This document shows, one piece after another, positions 8,305-17,017 of a stretch of 64,000 bases of DNA. The translations under genes and the position numbers were made by a program. The stretch is from NCBI RefSeq assembly GCF_010975035.1, contig NZ_JAAIUV010000004.1:1-64000 (forward strand), written 5' to 3'. Every line of letters begins with the position of its first letter. The stretch's first letter is position 1. The DNA comes from Neobacillus thermocopriae (GTDB taxonomy: Bacteria > Bacillota > Bacilli > Bacillales > Cytobacillaceae). Under the pieces are notes generated by a model. The model made no database searches and was not told the DNA's origin. It was given only the letters and a program-made list of their open reading frames with translations.

Positions 8305-9363
8305 ATGGGATTAAAAGTTATAAAATGGCTCTATAACTTAATGAAGGTAAGGCAAAAAATATTCATACCATTTGTCCTTTTATACATTTTATTAGCCGCT
8401 TTAGGGATTTATTTGATAGAACCAAAAACATTTAAATCCTATTTGACTTCGATTTATTGGGTAATTACTGCCATTGCAACAGTAGGCTTCGGTGATTATG
8501 TACCTGTAACTGACCTAGGGAAGGTTTATACCATTTTCCTTTATATAACAGGAATTGGATTATTAAGCTTGTTTATAGGGAGATTTATAAATTCTGTTTA
8601 TTTAATCGATAAAATGAAGATTGGAGGAAAAATGAAGTACACTGGTGAAAATCATATCATCCTTATTGGCTGGAGTACAAAATCGAAATTAGCCATTCGA
8701 GAAATTCTTAAGTCCGATAAAAAAATTGATATTGTCATCATCGATGATTTAGAAAAAGCTCCATTAACCGAAGAACGGCTGTACTACATCCGAGGCGATG
8801 CTACGGCAGAAGAAACGTTACTGAATGCAAATTTGCCAAAAGCAAAAGGTGTTATCATATTTGCCGATCAATCTCTTAGAGAAAATATTACGACGAAAGA
8901 TCCATTATTTGTAGACGGGAAAACCTTATTAATAGCCACTGCCATCTCAACCATTGAAAATAGATTAGATAGAGAAATTCACGTGACTGCCGAGGTCATT
9001 AATGAAAAACATATTCCATTTTTTAAGTATGTGAATGTGGATGAATTTATCCCATCCCAAGAAATGATTTCGCATGCAGCTGTCCGGTCATTATTTTCTC
9101 ATGGGGTTACAAATATGTACTCTGAATTGATGAGTACAAAATATAATGAAACGATGTATGAAATACCGAAACGTGGTGAATGGAAAACATATAGGGATGC
9201 ATTTATAGACTTACTAAATAATGGAGCTACTTTAGTCGCGGACCGTGGTGACTTACATATTAACCAAAAGTTGGATCAATTTATTCCGGATAACGCCCAA
9301 TTGTTTGTGATCTGTGATAAGGAAACGTTCGAAAAATTGAATTCTAAAAATACGGTAAATTAA
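8305..9363 (+). CDS. Potassium channel with RCK/TrkA-N domain (YugO-like)
   Basis: A ligand-gated K+ channel subunit of 352 residues. Two membrane helices (about 18-38 and 75-95) flank a pore loop with the selectivity filter TVGFGD. The cytoplasmic part (about 110-340) is a Rossmann-type RCK module, seen in HIILIGWSTKSKLAI and IVIIDD. The family controls K+ flux across the membrane and is gated by ions or nucleotides. ATG 8305 has only a weak purine-rich site. Nothing resembling the mstX gene that precedes yugO in B. subtilis is seen; the 358-base duplication lies there instead. Confidence 0.9.
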   Translation: MGLKVIKWLYNLMKVRQKIFIPFVLLYILLAALGIYLIEPKTFKSYLTSIYWVITAIATVGFGDYVPVTDLGKVYTIFLYITGIGLLSLFIGRFINSVYLIDKMKIGGKMKYTGENHIILIGWSTKSKLAIREILKSDKKIDIVIIDDLEKAPLTEERLYYIRGDATAEETLLNANLPKAKGVIIFADQSLRENITTKDPLFVDGKTLLIATAISTIENRLDREIHVTAEVINEKHIPFFKYVNVDEFIPSQEMISHAAVRSLFSHGVTNMYSELMSTKYNETMYEIPKRGEWKTYRDAFIDLLNNGATLVADRGDLHINQKLDQFIPDNAQLFVICDKETFEKLNSKNTVN

Positions 9364-9416
9364 CCTTCCTTCTTTAGGAAAATAAATAATTATTTGGAAT
9401 CTGATCAATATTTTGG

Positions 9417-9445
9417 TTGATGAAAATTGGAAATCTTTATATAAT
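9417..9445 (+). promoter_or_regulatory. Promoter of tRNA-Pro
   Basis: TTGATG (9417-9422), 17 bases, TATAAT (9440-9445). The tRNA starts 17 bases after the -10 box. Confidence 0.7.
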
Positions 9446-9461
9446 TTAATTAAGGAAAAAT

Positions 9462-9535
9462 CGGGAAGTAGCTCAGCTTGGTAGAGCACTTGCATGGGGT
9501 GCAAGGGGTCGCAGGTTCGAATCCTGTCTTTCCGA
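9462..9535 (+). tRNA. tRNA-Pro, anticodon GGG
   Basis: A complete cloverleaf of 74 bases. The acceptor CGGGAAG pairs with CTTTCCG (one G-U pair) and the discriminator is A. The D arm has GCTC...GAGC. The anticodon stem CTTGC/GCAAG holds loop ATGGGGT with anticodon GGG and G37, as expected for proline. The T arm has GCAGGTTCGAATCCTGT. CCA is not encoded. Anticodon GGG reads CCC and CCU. It stands alone rather than in a tRNA cluster. Confidence 0.95.
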
Positions 9536-9552
9536 TATATTTTTTTACAAAG

Positions 9553-9590
9553 AAAGCCTATCTTTTCCTTAAAGACAGGCTTTTTATTTT
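9553..9590 (+). terminator. Terminator after tRNA-Pro
   Basis: AAAGCCTaTCTTT pairs with AAAGAcAGGCTTT and is followed by a T-rich tail, 18 bases after the tRNA. Confidence 0.8.
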
Positions 9591-9767
9591 TTTATATCTC
9601 GTATTTTCATCATTTACATATCTTCAACTGGAATTTGTCGTTTTATCACCAACACGAAATTCTACTGACAATCGATGAAATCGGATCATGCGAAAATAGG
9701 TTTCATGAACTCCATCTCTTTTCAAAACGCCTTGATGAAAGTTTCATTTAAGATAAAAGGAGAGATC

Positions 9768-10217
9768 ATGTTGACGACCAGCCAATCTATTACTATTAAA
9801 GAATTAACAACAAAACAGGAATGGATGGATGCCTTCCCTGTCATGAAGCAGCTCCGGACACATTTGGACGAAGAAAGTTATCTCAAGCTCGTAGAAGAAG
9901 CGGTACAAAAAGAAGGCTACAGAATGGTTGCCTTATATGAAAATGGAAAAATAGTAGCTGTCAGTGGCTTCATGCCAATGATTACCCTTTATAATGGAAA
10001 ATTTATTTGGGTATGTGATCTCGTTACAGATTCGTCCCAACGTTCAAAAGGGCATGGAGAATCACTCTTATCCTATATTGAAAATTGGGCTAAAGAAAAT
10101 GGTTACCCGATTATCTCCCTTTCTTCCGGTCTTCAGCGGAAAGACGCTCATAGATTTTATGAAGACAAGATGAATTACGACAAGGTTAGCTATGTATTTT
10201 TAAAAAAACTTAATTAA
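9768..10217 (+). CDS. GNAT-family N-acetyltransferase
   Basis: A 149-residue acetyltransferase of unknown substrate. The acetyl-CoA site is visible as [18 protein letters not shown] (motif Q/RxxGxG/A) near residues 85-105, followed by [18 protein letters not shown] and the C-terminal RKDAHRFYE helix typical of GNAT folds. ATG 9768 is chosen because AAAGGAGAG lies four to ten bases upstream; the frame runs further upstream but without a ribosome site. It stands alone between two terminators. Confidence 0.88.
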   Translation: MLTTSQSITIKELTTKQEWMDAFPVMKQLRTHLDEESYLKLVEEAVQKEGYRMVALYENGKIVAVSGFMPMITLYNGKFIWVCDLVTDSSQRSKGHGESLLSYIENWAKENGYPIISLSSGLQRKDAHRFYEDKMNYDKVSYVFLKKLN

Positions 10218-10242
10218 TTTATTTTTTATGAAAAAAACTAAG

Positions 10243-10269
10243 CCGCCAATTCTACAATTGGCGGTTTTT
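10243..10269 (+). terminator. Terminator after the GNAT gene
   Basis: CCGCCAATT-ctac-AATTGGCGG followed by TTTTT. Confidence 0.9.
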
Positions 10270-10362
10270 GATTTGGTTATACACTCATGACCGATTTTTC
10301 CCAACCTTCATGAAGGGCAATTCTATTTTTATATTCAAAACATTATGATAAATAATGAAACA

Positions 10363-10890
10363 TTACGAATTCACGTTCAAATACACAGATTCATTCTCTT
10401 GTTCAGCATTATCCTCCCATCCTTTACATACATCAACCCATTCCTTGGCGGATGAATATTGAAAAATTTCTTCACATGTTAATTCAATGGCAGAGTTTGA
10501 ACTGCCACAAGCAGGAAATACCGTCTCAAAGCGTTTCATAGAATTATCTAGGTAAACATCCAGTGGATTCTTCAGTCCAAATGGACATACACCTCCGATA
10601 GCATGTCCAGTCTGTTCAAGAACTTCTTCAGGACTGAGAAAACGTGCTTTAAAACCAAACGTTTGTCGGAATTTCTTATTATCGATTTTCGCATCACCGG
10701 CAGTGACGACTAAAATTGCCTTGTCCTCTTTTCCTCTAAAAGATAACGTTTTGGCAATACGTGCTGGAATAACACCAATGGCCTTGGCTGCCAACTCCAC
10801 TGTTGCACTTGACGTGGCAAACTCCATTACATCCTTCTCCCTGCCCCACTGTTTTAAATGTTCCTTCACACTCTCCAAAGACATTGACAT
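10363..10890 (-). CDS. YbaK/EbsC-type aminoacyl-tRNA deacylase (YwhH-like)
   Basis: A 175-residue single-domain protein of the YbaK/ProX editing family, which removes wrongly attached amino acids from tRNA (Cys-tRNA-Pro or Ala-tRNA-Pro in studied members). Seen: AKTLSFRGKEDKAILVVTAGD, the conserved KIDNKKFRQTFG, and the GGVCPFG loop near residue 118. ATG 10890 follows AAAGGG at six bases. The tRNA-Pro gene about 0.8 kb away is probably coincidence. Exact specificity cannot be read from sequence. Confidence 0.88.
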   Translation of the reverse strand: MSMSLESVKEHLKQWGREKDVMEFATSSATVELAAKAIGVIPARIAKTLSFRGKEDKAILVVTAGDAKIDNKKFRQTFGFKARFLSPEEVLEQTGHAIGGVCPFGLKNPLDVYLDNSMKRFETVFPACGSSNSAIELTCEEIFQYSSAKEWVDVCKGWEDNAEQENESVYLNVNS

Positions 10891-11070
10891 TGCACCCTTT
10901 CCATATTGAAATTATGTAGTATCATACCATATTTCCACAATTATACAAACTATACGATTTATCATCTTTAGATTAAAAGATAAGATAGATCCGTGCTATA
11001 AATTATCTCTGTTAAATCTGTTAAATTTTCTGTAATATTAAGATAGTTTTAGTTTCATAGGAGGGATAAT

Positions 11071-11982
11071 TTGAACACACAAGGAGCCATCATGCCCTAC
11101 CCTCGTGCTAAGGGGATTTTTCTCGTTATTATTGCCGCCATCTTTTGGGGAGTTTCAGGAACAGTTGCACAATACTTGTTTCACCATAAAGGTTTTACAA
11201 CAGGCTGGCTTGTCGTGATCAGGCTCGTTTTTTCTGGAGCAGGCTTATTATTTTTTGCTCAAACAATGGGAAAGCAAAATATTTGGCATGTATGGAAAAA
11301 TAAAAAGGATTTATTTCAGTTAATTACATTCGGAATCTTGGGGATGTGGGGTGTACAATACACCTACTTTGCAGCGATTGAACACGGAAATGCTGCAACA
11401 GCAACTGTCTTGCAATACTTGGCACCCGTCATTATCGCTAGTTTTCTTTGTCTTCGAGGTAAGACATGGCCAGCCAAACATGAATTGACAGCTATATTTT
11501 TTGCCTTGGGTGGAACTTTTCTTCTTGTGACTAAAGGCAATATCCATGCTTTATCCATTTCTGTCCCAGCATTTGTGTGGGGAGTGCTTTCAGCATTTGC
11601 CCTTGCTTTTTATACCCTTTATCCAGCAAACCTGCTTTCGAAATGGGGCTCCCTTATTACTGTTGGCTGGGGGATGATGATCGGTGGTATAGCTTTTAGT
11701 TTCTTCAGCCCCCCATGGCAATTCCAAGGGGACTGGTCCTTTACCTCATTTGTATCCGTTGTATTTGTCGTCATTTTTGGAACATTAATCGCCTTTTTCT
11801 GCTATATGGAAAGCCTGAAATATATTAGTGCATCGGAAGCGAGCCTTCTAGCCTGCGTAGAGCCAATGTCTGCGGCATTTTTAGCAGTAGCTTGGCTTGG
11901 GGTTCCAATTGGACTCATGGAATGGATTGGATCGTTAGCAATCATAGCAACCATCTTTATCTTATCAGCAATGAAAAAGTAA
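11071..11982 (+). CDS. EamA/DMT-family permease
   Basis: A ten-helix inner-membrane permease of 303 residues made of two EamA repeats (about 13-145 and 160-300), a family that moves amino acids or other metabolites. The repeat signature AIFWGVSGTVAQYLF opens the first half and LSAFALAFYTLYPANLL the second. TTG 11071 follows AGGAGGG at five bases. An ATG at 11092 also has AAGGAG and would give a product seven residues shorter, so the start is uncertain. Substrate unknown; no operon partner. Confidence 0.87.
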   Translation: MNTQGAIMPYPRAKGIFLVIIAAIFWGVSGTVAQYLFHHKGFTTGWLVVIRLVFSGAGLLFFAQTMGKQNIWHVWKNKKDLFQLITFGILGMWGVQYTYFAAIEHGNAATATVLQYLAPVIIASFLCLRGKTWPAKHELTAIFFALGGTFLLVTKGNIHALSISVPAFVWGVLSAFALAFYTLYPANLLSKWGSLITVGWGMMIGGIAFSFFSPPWQFQGDWSFTSFVSVVFVVIFGTLIAFFCYMESLKYISASEASLLACVEPMSAAFLAVAWLGVPIGLMEWIGSLAIIATIFILSAMKK

Positions 11983-12003
11983 TCATGAAGTCTTATAATG
12001 CCC

Positions 12004-12038
12004 AAAAAAGACCTTCACATTACTGTGAAGGTCTTTTT
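12004..12038. terminator. Bidirectional terminator between eamA and yebC genes
   Basis: AAAGACCTTCACA-ttac-TGTGAAGGTCTTT with A-run before and T-run after, placed between convergent genes. Confidence 0.9.
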
Positions 12039-12043
12039 ATATG

Positions 12044-12763
12044 TTATTCACCTAAATTTACGTTATGATAAACTTGCTGAACATCCTCAAGATCTTCTAG
12101 AGCATCAATTAATTTTTCAAACTTCGGAACAACATCTTCAGGAAGAGTTACCTCGTTTTGAGCAAGCATTGTCAGTTCAGCTACTGTAAATTCTGTAATA
12201 CCAACGTTTTTAAAAGCTTCTTGTACAGCATGGAATTGGTCAGGCTCTGCGTATACAATGACTTGATTATCTTCTTCAACCACATCACGAACATCGATAT
12301 CTGCTTCCATTAAAATCTCTAACACTTCTTCTTCTGATTTACCTTCCACACCAATAACTGCAGTTGAATCAAACATATAGGAAACAGAACCGCTAACACC
12401 CATGTTACCGCCATTTTTCCCAAAGGCAGCACGCACTTCGGAAGCGGTACGATTTACATTGTTGGATAATGCATCAACTATGATCATAGAACCATTTGGA
12501 CCAAAGCCTTCATAACGTAGTTCATCATAATTTTCATCAGAACCACCTTTAGCTTTTTCAATGGCACGGTCAATAATATGTTTCGGAACATTGTAAGTTT
12601 TCGCCCGTTCAAGAACAAACTTTAGCGCTTGATTTGACTCCGGATCAGGTTCGCCTCGACGCGCAGCCACGTAAATTTCGCGGCCAAATTTCGCATATAT
12701 TCGGCTTGTATTAGCATCTTTTGCTGCTTTTTTATCCTTAATATTGTTCCATTTACGACCCAT
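12044..12763 (-). CDS. yeeI: YebC/TACO1-family protein (YeeI type)
   Basis: A 239-residue cytoplasmic protein, the same length as B. subtilis YeeI. The family is annotated as transcriptional regulator, but recent work on YebC-type proteins points to a ribosome-associated role easing translation of proline-rich stretches. Seen: N-terminal [20 protein letters not shown], the [19 protein letters not shown] core near residue 85, and [21 protein letters not shown] 12763 is chosen by homology to the family N-terminus; the frame extends 13 codons further without a site. Single gene. Confidence 0.93.
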   Translation of the reverse strand: MGRKWNNIKDKKAAKDANTSRIYAKFGREIYVAARRGEPDPESNQALKFVLERAKTYNVPKHIIDRAIEKAKGGSDENYDELRYEGFGPNGSMIIVDALSNNVNRTASEVRAAFGKNGGNMGVSGSVSYMFDSTAVIGVEGKSEEEVLEILMEADIDVRDVVEEDNQVIVYAEPDQFHAVQEAFKNVGITEFTVAELTMLAQNEVTLPEDVVPKFEKLIDALEDLEDVQQVYHNVNLGE

Positions 12764-12904
12764 AAGAACACTCTCTTTCTCAAAATTAAATCTGTCCCGC
12801 ATTTGTTGTTTTATAAAAACAAATATAGGGCTAATTTTAAATACACAAATAATATTATACCTAAATTGCTCTATTTGTTAAGAGATTTACCAAACTAGAA
12901 CGAA

Positions 12905-12936
12905 AAATTGACCGAAACCATTTCGGTTCGGCCAAT
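12905..12936 (-). terminator. Terminator of ilvA
   Basis: On the minus strand GGCCGAACC pairs with GGTTTCGGTC (one mismatch) around a short loop and is followed by AATTTTTCG, just after the ilvA stop. Confidence 0.75.
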
Positions 12937-12941
12937 AATTA

Positions 12942-14207
12942 TTATACTAACATTTGAAATAGAGTACTATCTTTGTTCACTTCACGGTATAAAAATCCTT
13001 TTGCCTTGATTCTTTCCATCAATGGATAATAGTCCTCTTTATCCTTTAATTCAATTCCAACTAAGGCAGGTCCGGTCTCCCGATTATTCTTTTTCGTATA
13101 TTCAAAATGACTGATGTCATCATTTGGTCCAAGTACATCCATTAAAAATTCACGTAATGCCCCAGGGCGTTGTGGGAATTGAACAATAAAGTAATGTTGT
13201 AGACCTTCATACAGCTTGGATCGCTCTTTAATTTCTTGCATTCGGCCAATATCGTTGTTTCCTCCACTTACAATACAGACTACTGTTTTCCCTTTGATTT
13301 GTTCTGCATATGTATCTAATGCAGCGATGGACAAGGCGCCTGTTGGTTCCACTACGATCGCATTTTCGTTATATAACGATAATAGTGTCGAGCAAACTTT
13401 ACCTTCTGGAACAACAACAATATCATCCACAATATCTTTACAGATTTGATAAGTCTTTGTACCAACTGTTTTTACGGCCGCTCCATCAACAAAAGGATCA
13501 ATATCTTTTAGCGTTACTACTTCTCCTTTTCTCATTGATTCTTTCATCCCAGGTGCACCCTGTGGTTCGACTCCAATTAGTTGAGTTTCAGGTGAAAAAT
13601 GTCTTAAGTAAGTACCGACACCCGCGAGCAGTCCGCCACCACCAATTGCAGCAAAGACATAATCAATTTTATCCGGACAGTCGTTTAACAGCTCCACTCC
13701 TACAGTACCTTGACCAGCAATGACATCATAATCATCAAACGGATGAATGAACGTTCGATTTTCTACCCGGCTACACTCGATTGCCTTTTCATAGGCATCA
13801 TCAAATGTATCACCAACTAGAACAATTTCTACGCTATCCTTACCCCAAAATTTAACCTGATTTACCTTTTGTTTTGGTGTCGTGCTAGGCATGAAAATTT
13901 TACCACTAATTTTTAATTGATGGCAGGAATAGGCAACACCTTGGGCATGATTTCCCGCGCTTGCACAAATAATCCCATTTTGTAATTCTTCCAAACTTAG
14001 CTTTTTAATTTTATTATAGGCACCGCGAATTTTAAATGAGCGGACAATCTGTAAATCCTCCCGTTTTAAATATAGTTGACAGCCGTAGCGTTCAGATAAC
14101 AAATGATTATACTGTAATGGTGTCGGTGCAATCATATCCTTGATAGTATGACTTGCAATGATCACATCCTCCACATTAAAAGTTTTGTTATTAACCTGTT
14201 GACTCAT
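12942..14207 (-). CDS. ilvA: Threonine dehydratase (threonine deaminase)
   Basis: The PLP enzyme that converts threonine to 2-oxobutanoate, the first committed step to isoleucine. The product has 421 residues, close to B. subtilis IlvA. The PLP lysine is Lys59 in RSFKIRGAYNK. SAGNHAQGVA and GGGGLLAGVGTYL bind substrate and cofactor phosphate. The C-terminal ~90 residues form one ACT-like regulatory domain (FPQRPGALREFL) rather than the two of E. coli. ATG 14207 has AAGGAGGG upstream. Expression is under the T-box leader directly upstream, so it responds to uncharged tRNA-Ile. Confidence 0.95.
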   Translation of the reverse strand: MSQQVNNKTFNVEDVIIASHTIKDMIAPTPLQYNHLLSERYGCQLYLKREDLQIVRSFKIRGAYNKIKKLSLEELQNGIICASAGNHAQGVAYSCHQLKISGKIFMPSTTPKQKVNQVKFWGKDSVEIVLVGDTFDDAYEKAIECSRVENRTFIHPFDDYDVIAGQGTVGVELLNDCPDKIDYVFAAIGGGGLLAGVGTYLRHFSPETQLIGVEPQGAPGMKESMRKGEVVTLKDIDPFVDGAAVKTVGTKTYQICKDIVDDIVVVPEGKVCSTLLSLYNENAIVVEPTGALSIAALDTYAEQIKGKTVVCIVSGGNNDIGRMQEIKERSKLYEGLQHYFIVQFPQRPGALREFLMDVLGPNDDISHFEYTKKNNRETGPALVGIELKDKEDYYPLMERIKAKGFLYREVNKDSTLFQMLV

Positions 14208-14256
14208 CGTTTCTTTCCCTCCTTGAAGTGTTCCATATGAAATTGTCGTATTAACA

Positions 14257-14545
14257 TAAAAAACCCGCCCCAAAGATAGGGACGAGTTTTTGCTCGCGTT
14301 ACCACCCTACTTCCGCAGCTATTTTCAGAAAAAATAAAACCGCGGCTCTCGATTACATACTACAAAATAAAGTATGTGCTCCAATATAACGGGGAACCAT
14401 CCGGCACAGCTTACTTACAATGTTCAGCTGCACATCTCAGAGATGATCTTCAGGCAAGTCCTGTCATCGACTCTCACCAACCGTCGACTCTCTATAGACT
14501 AGGAACAAACCCTACTCTTCTCTTCATCGATTCAAGATTAATTTT
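14257..14545 (-). promoter_or_regulatory. T-box leader of ilvA, isoleucine specifier
   Basis: The T-box core AGGGTGGTAACGCG is at 14308-14295 on the minus strand. Its UGGU bulge suits a tRNA with discriminator A. The attenuator follows: CTCGTCCCtatctttGGGGCGGG with a T-run (14291-14257). In stem I the strand reads CTGAAGATCATCTCTGAG (14454-14437), where ATC occurs at the specifier position, so tRNA-Ile is the expected effector, in line with the IlvA pathway. Exact pairing of the specifier loop was judged by eye. Confidence 0.92.
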
Positions 14546-14551
14546 TTATTA

Positions 14552-14580
14552 AGGTTACCACCGGACAAAATATGTGTCAA
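14552..14580 (-). promoter_or_regulatory. Promoter of the ilvA T-box leader
   Basis: On the minus strand TTGACA (14580-14575), 17 bases, TAACCT (14557-14552). The -35 is perfect and the -10 is weak. The next 260 bases toward 14848 hold no feature I recognise. Confidence 0.55.
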
Positions 14581-14848
14581 TATATTTCGACTATTTTTTA
14601 TATTTAGATAACTTTTAAAGCGCTTACATGTTTAAATCATTTGACTTCTATCAATTTAATCATTGTATAGGCAATATCTTTTAATGCAGAGGAAAATGAT
14701 ATTCCAAGAGTATATTTTACTGTGAACTGATCATAAGCAAAGCAATGATGATTTTATTACTCAACTAGAAAGATTCGTGAATTTTTTCTATTTAGGCGTA
14801 TATCTCATAACAATTGGGGGATTTTACTACCAAAAGGAGGTAAATTAT

Positions 14849-15295
14849 ATGCAGCATGGTGTAAGACTGGTGGTTAAATTTGTTGCATGTCTAGTTGTAT
14901 TGGGTATTATTCTTGGAATGTTTTATGATTTTAGTTTTGGAGATGTCGTATTGATTTCGGCAGTTCTTGGTTTACTAAGTTATTTTTTAGGGGATTTATT
15001 ATTGCTTAGAAGAAGCAATAATTTTATCGCCTCAGCAGCTGACTTCGGTTTGACTTTTCTAGTTGTTTGGTTTATGGGACGGGCGATAACAATAGAAGAT
15101 GACCTCTTCTCAGCATCTCTTATTTCAGCAGTAGCGGTAACGGCATTCGAATACTTTTTTCACCGTTTCCTTGTTCATGAGTCGGATGATCGCAAAACAA
15201 TCCGTACGAACCGAACACAATTCCAAACCGAAGCTTCAGAGGAATTAACACCAGTTAAACCAGATGTCAGAAGCCCTGAAAATGAAGATGAGTGA
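14849..15295 (+). CDS. DUF2512-family membrane protein (YndM-like)
   Basis: A 148-residue integral membrane protein with four likely helices (about 5-25, 28-50, 58-78, 88-110) and a charged cytoplasmic tail rich in Glu and Thr. The order RLVVKFVACLVVLGIILG, GLLSYFLGDLLLLRRSNN and ADFGLTFLVVWFMG fits DUF2512. Function unknown. ATG 14849 has AAAGGAGG nine bases upstream; an in-frame upstream extension lacks a site. No operon partner. Confidence 0.82.
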   Translation: MQHGVRLVVKFVACLVVLGIILGMFYDFSFGDVVLISAVLGLLSYFLGDLLLLRRSNNFIASAADFGLTFLVVWFMGRAITIEDDLFSASLISAVAVTAFEYFFHRFLVHESDDRKTIRTNRTQFQTEASEELTPVKPDVRSPENEDE

Positions 15296-15376
15296 AAAGA
15301 AACACTTTAAATATAGTCCAGACAAATGAAAAGCTTCCAGATGGATTTTTCTAACAACTTTGTATCAAAATTATAT

Positions 15377-15425
15377 AAGTCAAAATATACACCCCAAAAA
15401 CATTTGGGGTGTATTATTTTGACTT
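15377..15425. terminator. Long bidirectional terminator
   Basis: AAGTCAAAATA-ACACCCCAAA pairs with TTTGGGGTGT-TATTTTGACTT around a four-base loop, between the DUF2512 gene and the convergent MFS gene. Confidence 0.8.
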
Positions 15426-15428
15426 AAA

Positions 15429-15466
15429 GTCTAGCGCACCTCTTTTCATCGCGCTTGCCCTTTTCT
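15429..15466 (-). repeat. Short remnant of the dispersed repeat, copy R2
   Basis: Minus strand reads TAGAAAAGGGCAAGCGCGAT followed by GAAAAGAGGTGCGCTAGAC, resembling only the first 20-40 bases of the repeat family. It starts four bases after the stop codon of the MFS gene. Confidence 0.5.
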
Positions 15467-15469
15467 ATT

Positions 15470-16837
15470 TTAGACACCTACTTCTATCTTGTTTTTCGTA
15501 CTAACCAAATCTTCGTTCTGGCTTGATGTAGGTGTTTTGACTGGGATAAAAAAGCTAAGTATTACGGTGATTATACTTAAGATAAAACAATAGAGAAATA
15601 CGTTTTGCATACCAATGACAATACTTGCAGTATGATTAATGATTATCCCCATGATCATGACCCCAATAGAGGTTCCAATATTTCTTAAAAACATTTGCAA
15701 TGAGGTAGACAACCCTTTAATATTTGGCTCTGCAAATTCCTGTGAGGCAATTGTACCGAGTGCAAATAATAAACCAAAGGAAAATCCTTGTACTGTCAAA
15801 ATCATAAACAAATTCGTATAAGTGATCGCCTTAATAAAAATATACAACGCAAGCCCTGAAATCGCTGTAATAACACTACCAATAATAAATAATTTCTTAT
15901 AACCAAAGCGAATAATCCATTTCCCTGCAGGGGTACTACCAAACATCCAACCAAGTGCAATACTTAATAAAATTAACCCACTTTTATAAGTATTCATATG
16001 GGCGCCTTCTTGAAGGAACAAGGGAATATAGTTGGAAGTTCCAAAAAATGATAAGCAATAAATAAGCATGAAAAGATTAGTCATCAGTATCCCTTTATTT
16101 TTAAATAATGTAACAGGTAAAAACGGTTGAGCTTCCTTCCTTTCTACGAAAACAAAGAGAACTAAACCGATAACCCCAACAACGGCATACCACAGAGGTT
16201 CACTTACATTCGTTGCTAACAACAACAGAGTAATGGATGCGCCAAATAGGAAAAATCCTTTATAATCGATATGGGTTTTCTTAAATTCAATTTGTTCCTT
16301 ATAGGGAATTAAACAAAGAATAGTCAAAAGCCCGATTGGAATATTAATAAAGAAAATCCATCTCCATGTTAAAGTTTCCACAAAAAAAGACCCCATAATA
16401 GGACCAACAATGGAGGATATTGCCCAAATACTACTAAAAACGGCTTGAATTTTTCCACGTTTTTCAATTGTAAACAAATCTCCAACGATAATCATTGACA
16501 GAGGAACCATTCCCCCTGCACCCAATCCTTGAATTCCCCTATAAATTATTAAGGAAACCATTGAATTCGCCAATCCACAAAGAATGGAACCCACCGTGAA
16601 CAAAGCTACAGAAATCATCAAAAGCTTTTTTCGGCCATACATATCTGATAGTTTACCGTAAAGGGGCACAGTAACGGTACTAGCCAACATATACACGACA
16701 AATATCCAGGCAAATAACTCTCTGCCTCCAAGCTGTTTTACTATTGTTGGACTAGCCGTTTGCATGATATTTGTATCTAAAGCTGAAATGAGGGTCGTGA
16801 CCACGAGTCCCCAAAACACATATCGATTTTTCCCCAT
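15470..16837 (-). CDS. MFS drug exporter, DHA2 (EmrB/QacA) type
   Basis: A proton-coupled exporter of 455 residues with 12-14 helices. Motif A is clear as GKLSDMYGRKKLL near residue 62. RGIQGLGAGGMVPLSMIIVGDLF and the motif C-like AISSIVGPIMGSFF support a DHA2 drug:H+ antiporter. ALDTNIMQTASPTIVKQLGG at the start is typical of the group. ATG 16837 has AGGAGGT upstream. Substrate unknown; no regulator gene adjoins it. Confidence 0.9.
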   Translation of the reverse strand: MGKNRYVFWGLVVTTLISALDTNIMQTASPTIVKQLGGRELFAWIFVVYMLASTVTVPLYGKLSDMYGRKKLLMISVALFTVGSILCGLANSMVSLIIYRGIQGLGAGGMVPLSMIIVGDLFTIEKRGKIQAVFSSIWAISSIVGPIMGSFFVETLTWRWIFFINIPIGLLTILCLIPYKEQIEFKKTHIDYKGFFLFGASITLLLLATNVSEPLWYAVVGVIGLVLFVFVERKEAQPFLPVTLFKNKGILMTNLFMLIYCLSFFGTSNYIPLFLQEGAHMNTYKSGLILLSIALGWMFGSTPAGKWIIRFGYKKLFIIGSVITAISGLALYIFIKAITYTNLFMILTVQGFSFGLLFALGTIASQEFAEPNIKGLSTSLQMFLRNIGTSIGVMIMGIIINHTASIVIGMQNVFLYCFILSIITVILSFFIPVKTPTSSQNEDLVSTKNKIEVGV

Positions 16838-16957
16838 AATGACCTCCTATAGTAGTCTATTTCCTAAATTTAACAATTGATGCATTTACTAAATCATTAT
16901 AGCAAAATGCCAAGGTGAATGGTAAAAACTTTGCACTAAAATAAGATTGCGAAAAAA

Positions 16958-16991
16958 ATGAAGTCCGCCATAAAATCATGGCGGACTTCAT
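16958..16991 (-). terminator. Terminator of the SpoIID-like gene
   Basis: ATGAAGTCCGCCAT pairs with ATGGCGGACTTCAT and is followed on the minus strand by TTTTTTTCG. Confidence 0.88.
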
Positions 16992-17017
16992 AAAAATAAG
17001 CTATTTCAATATAATGT

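Noticed and set aside
8305-9363. c-di-AMP (ydaO) riboswitch upstream of the K+ channel
   Set aside because: The conserved ydaO sequence blocks are not present in 7580-8300; only the duplicated hairpin unit is.
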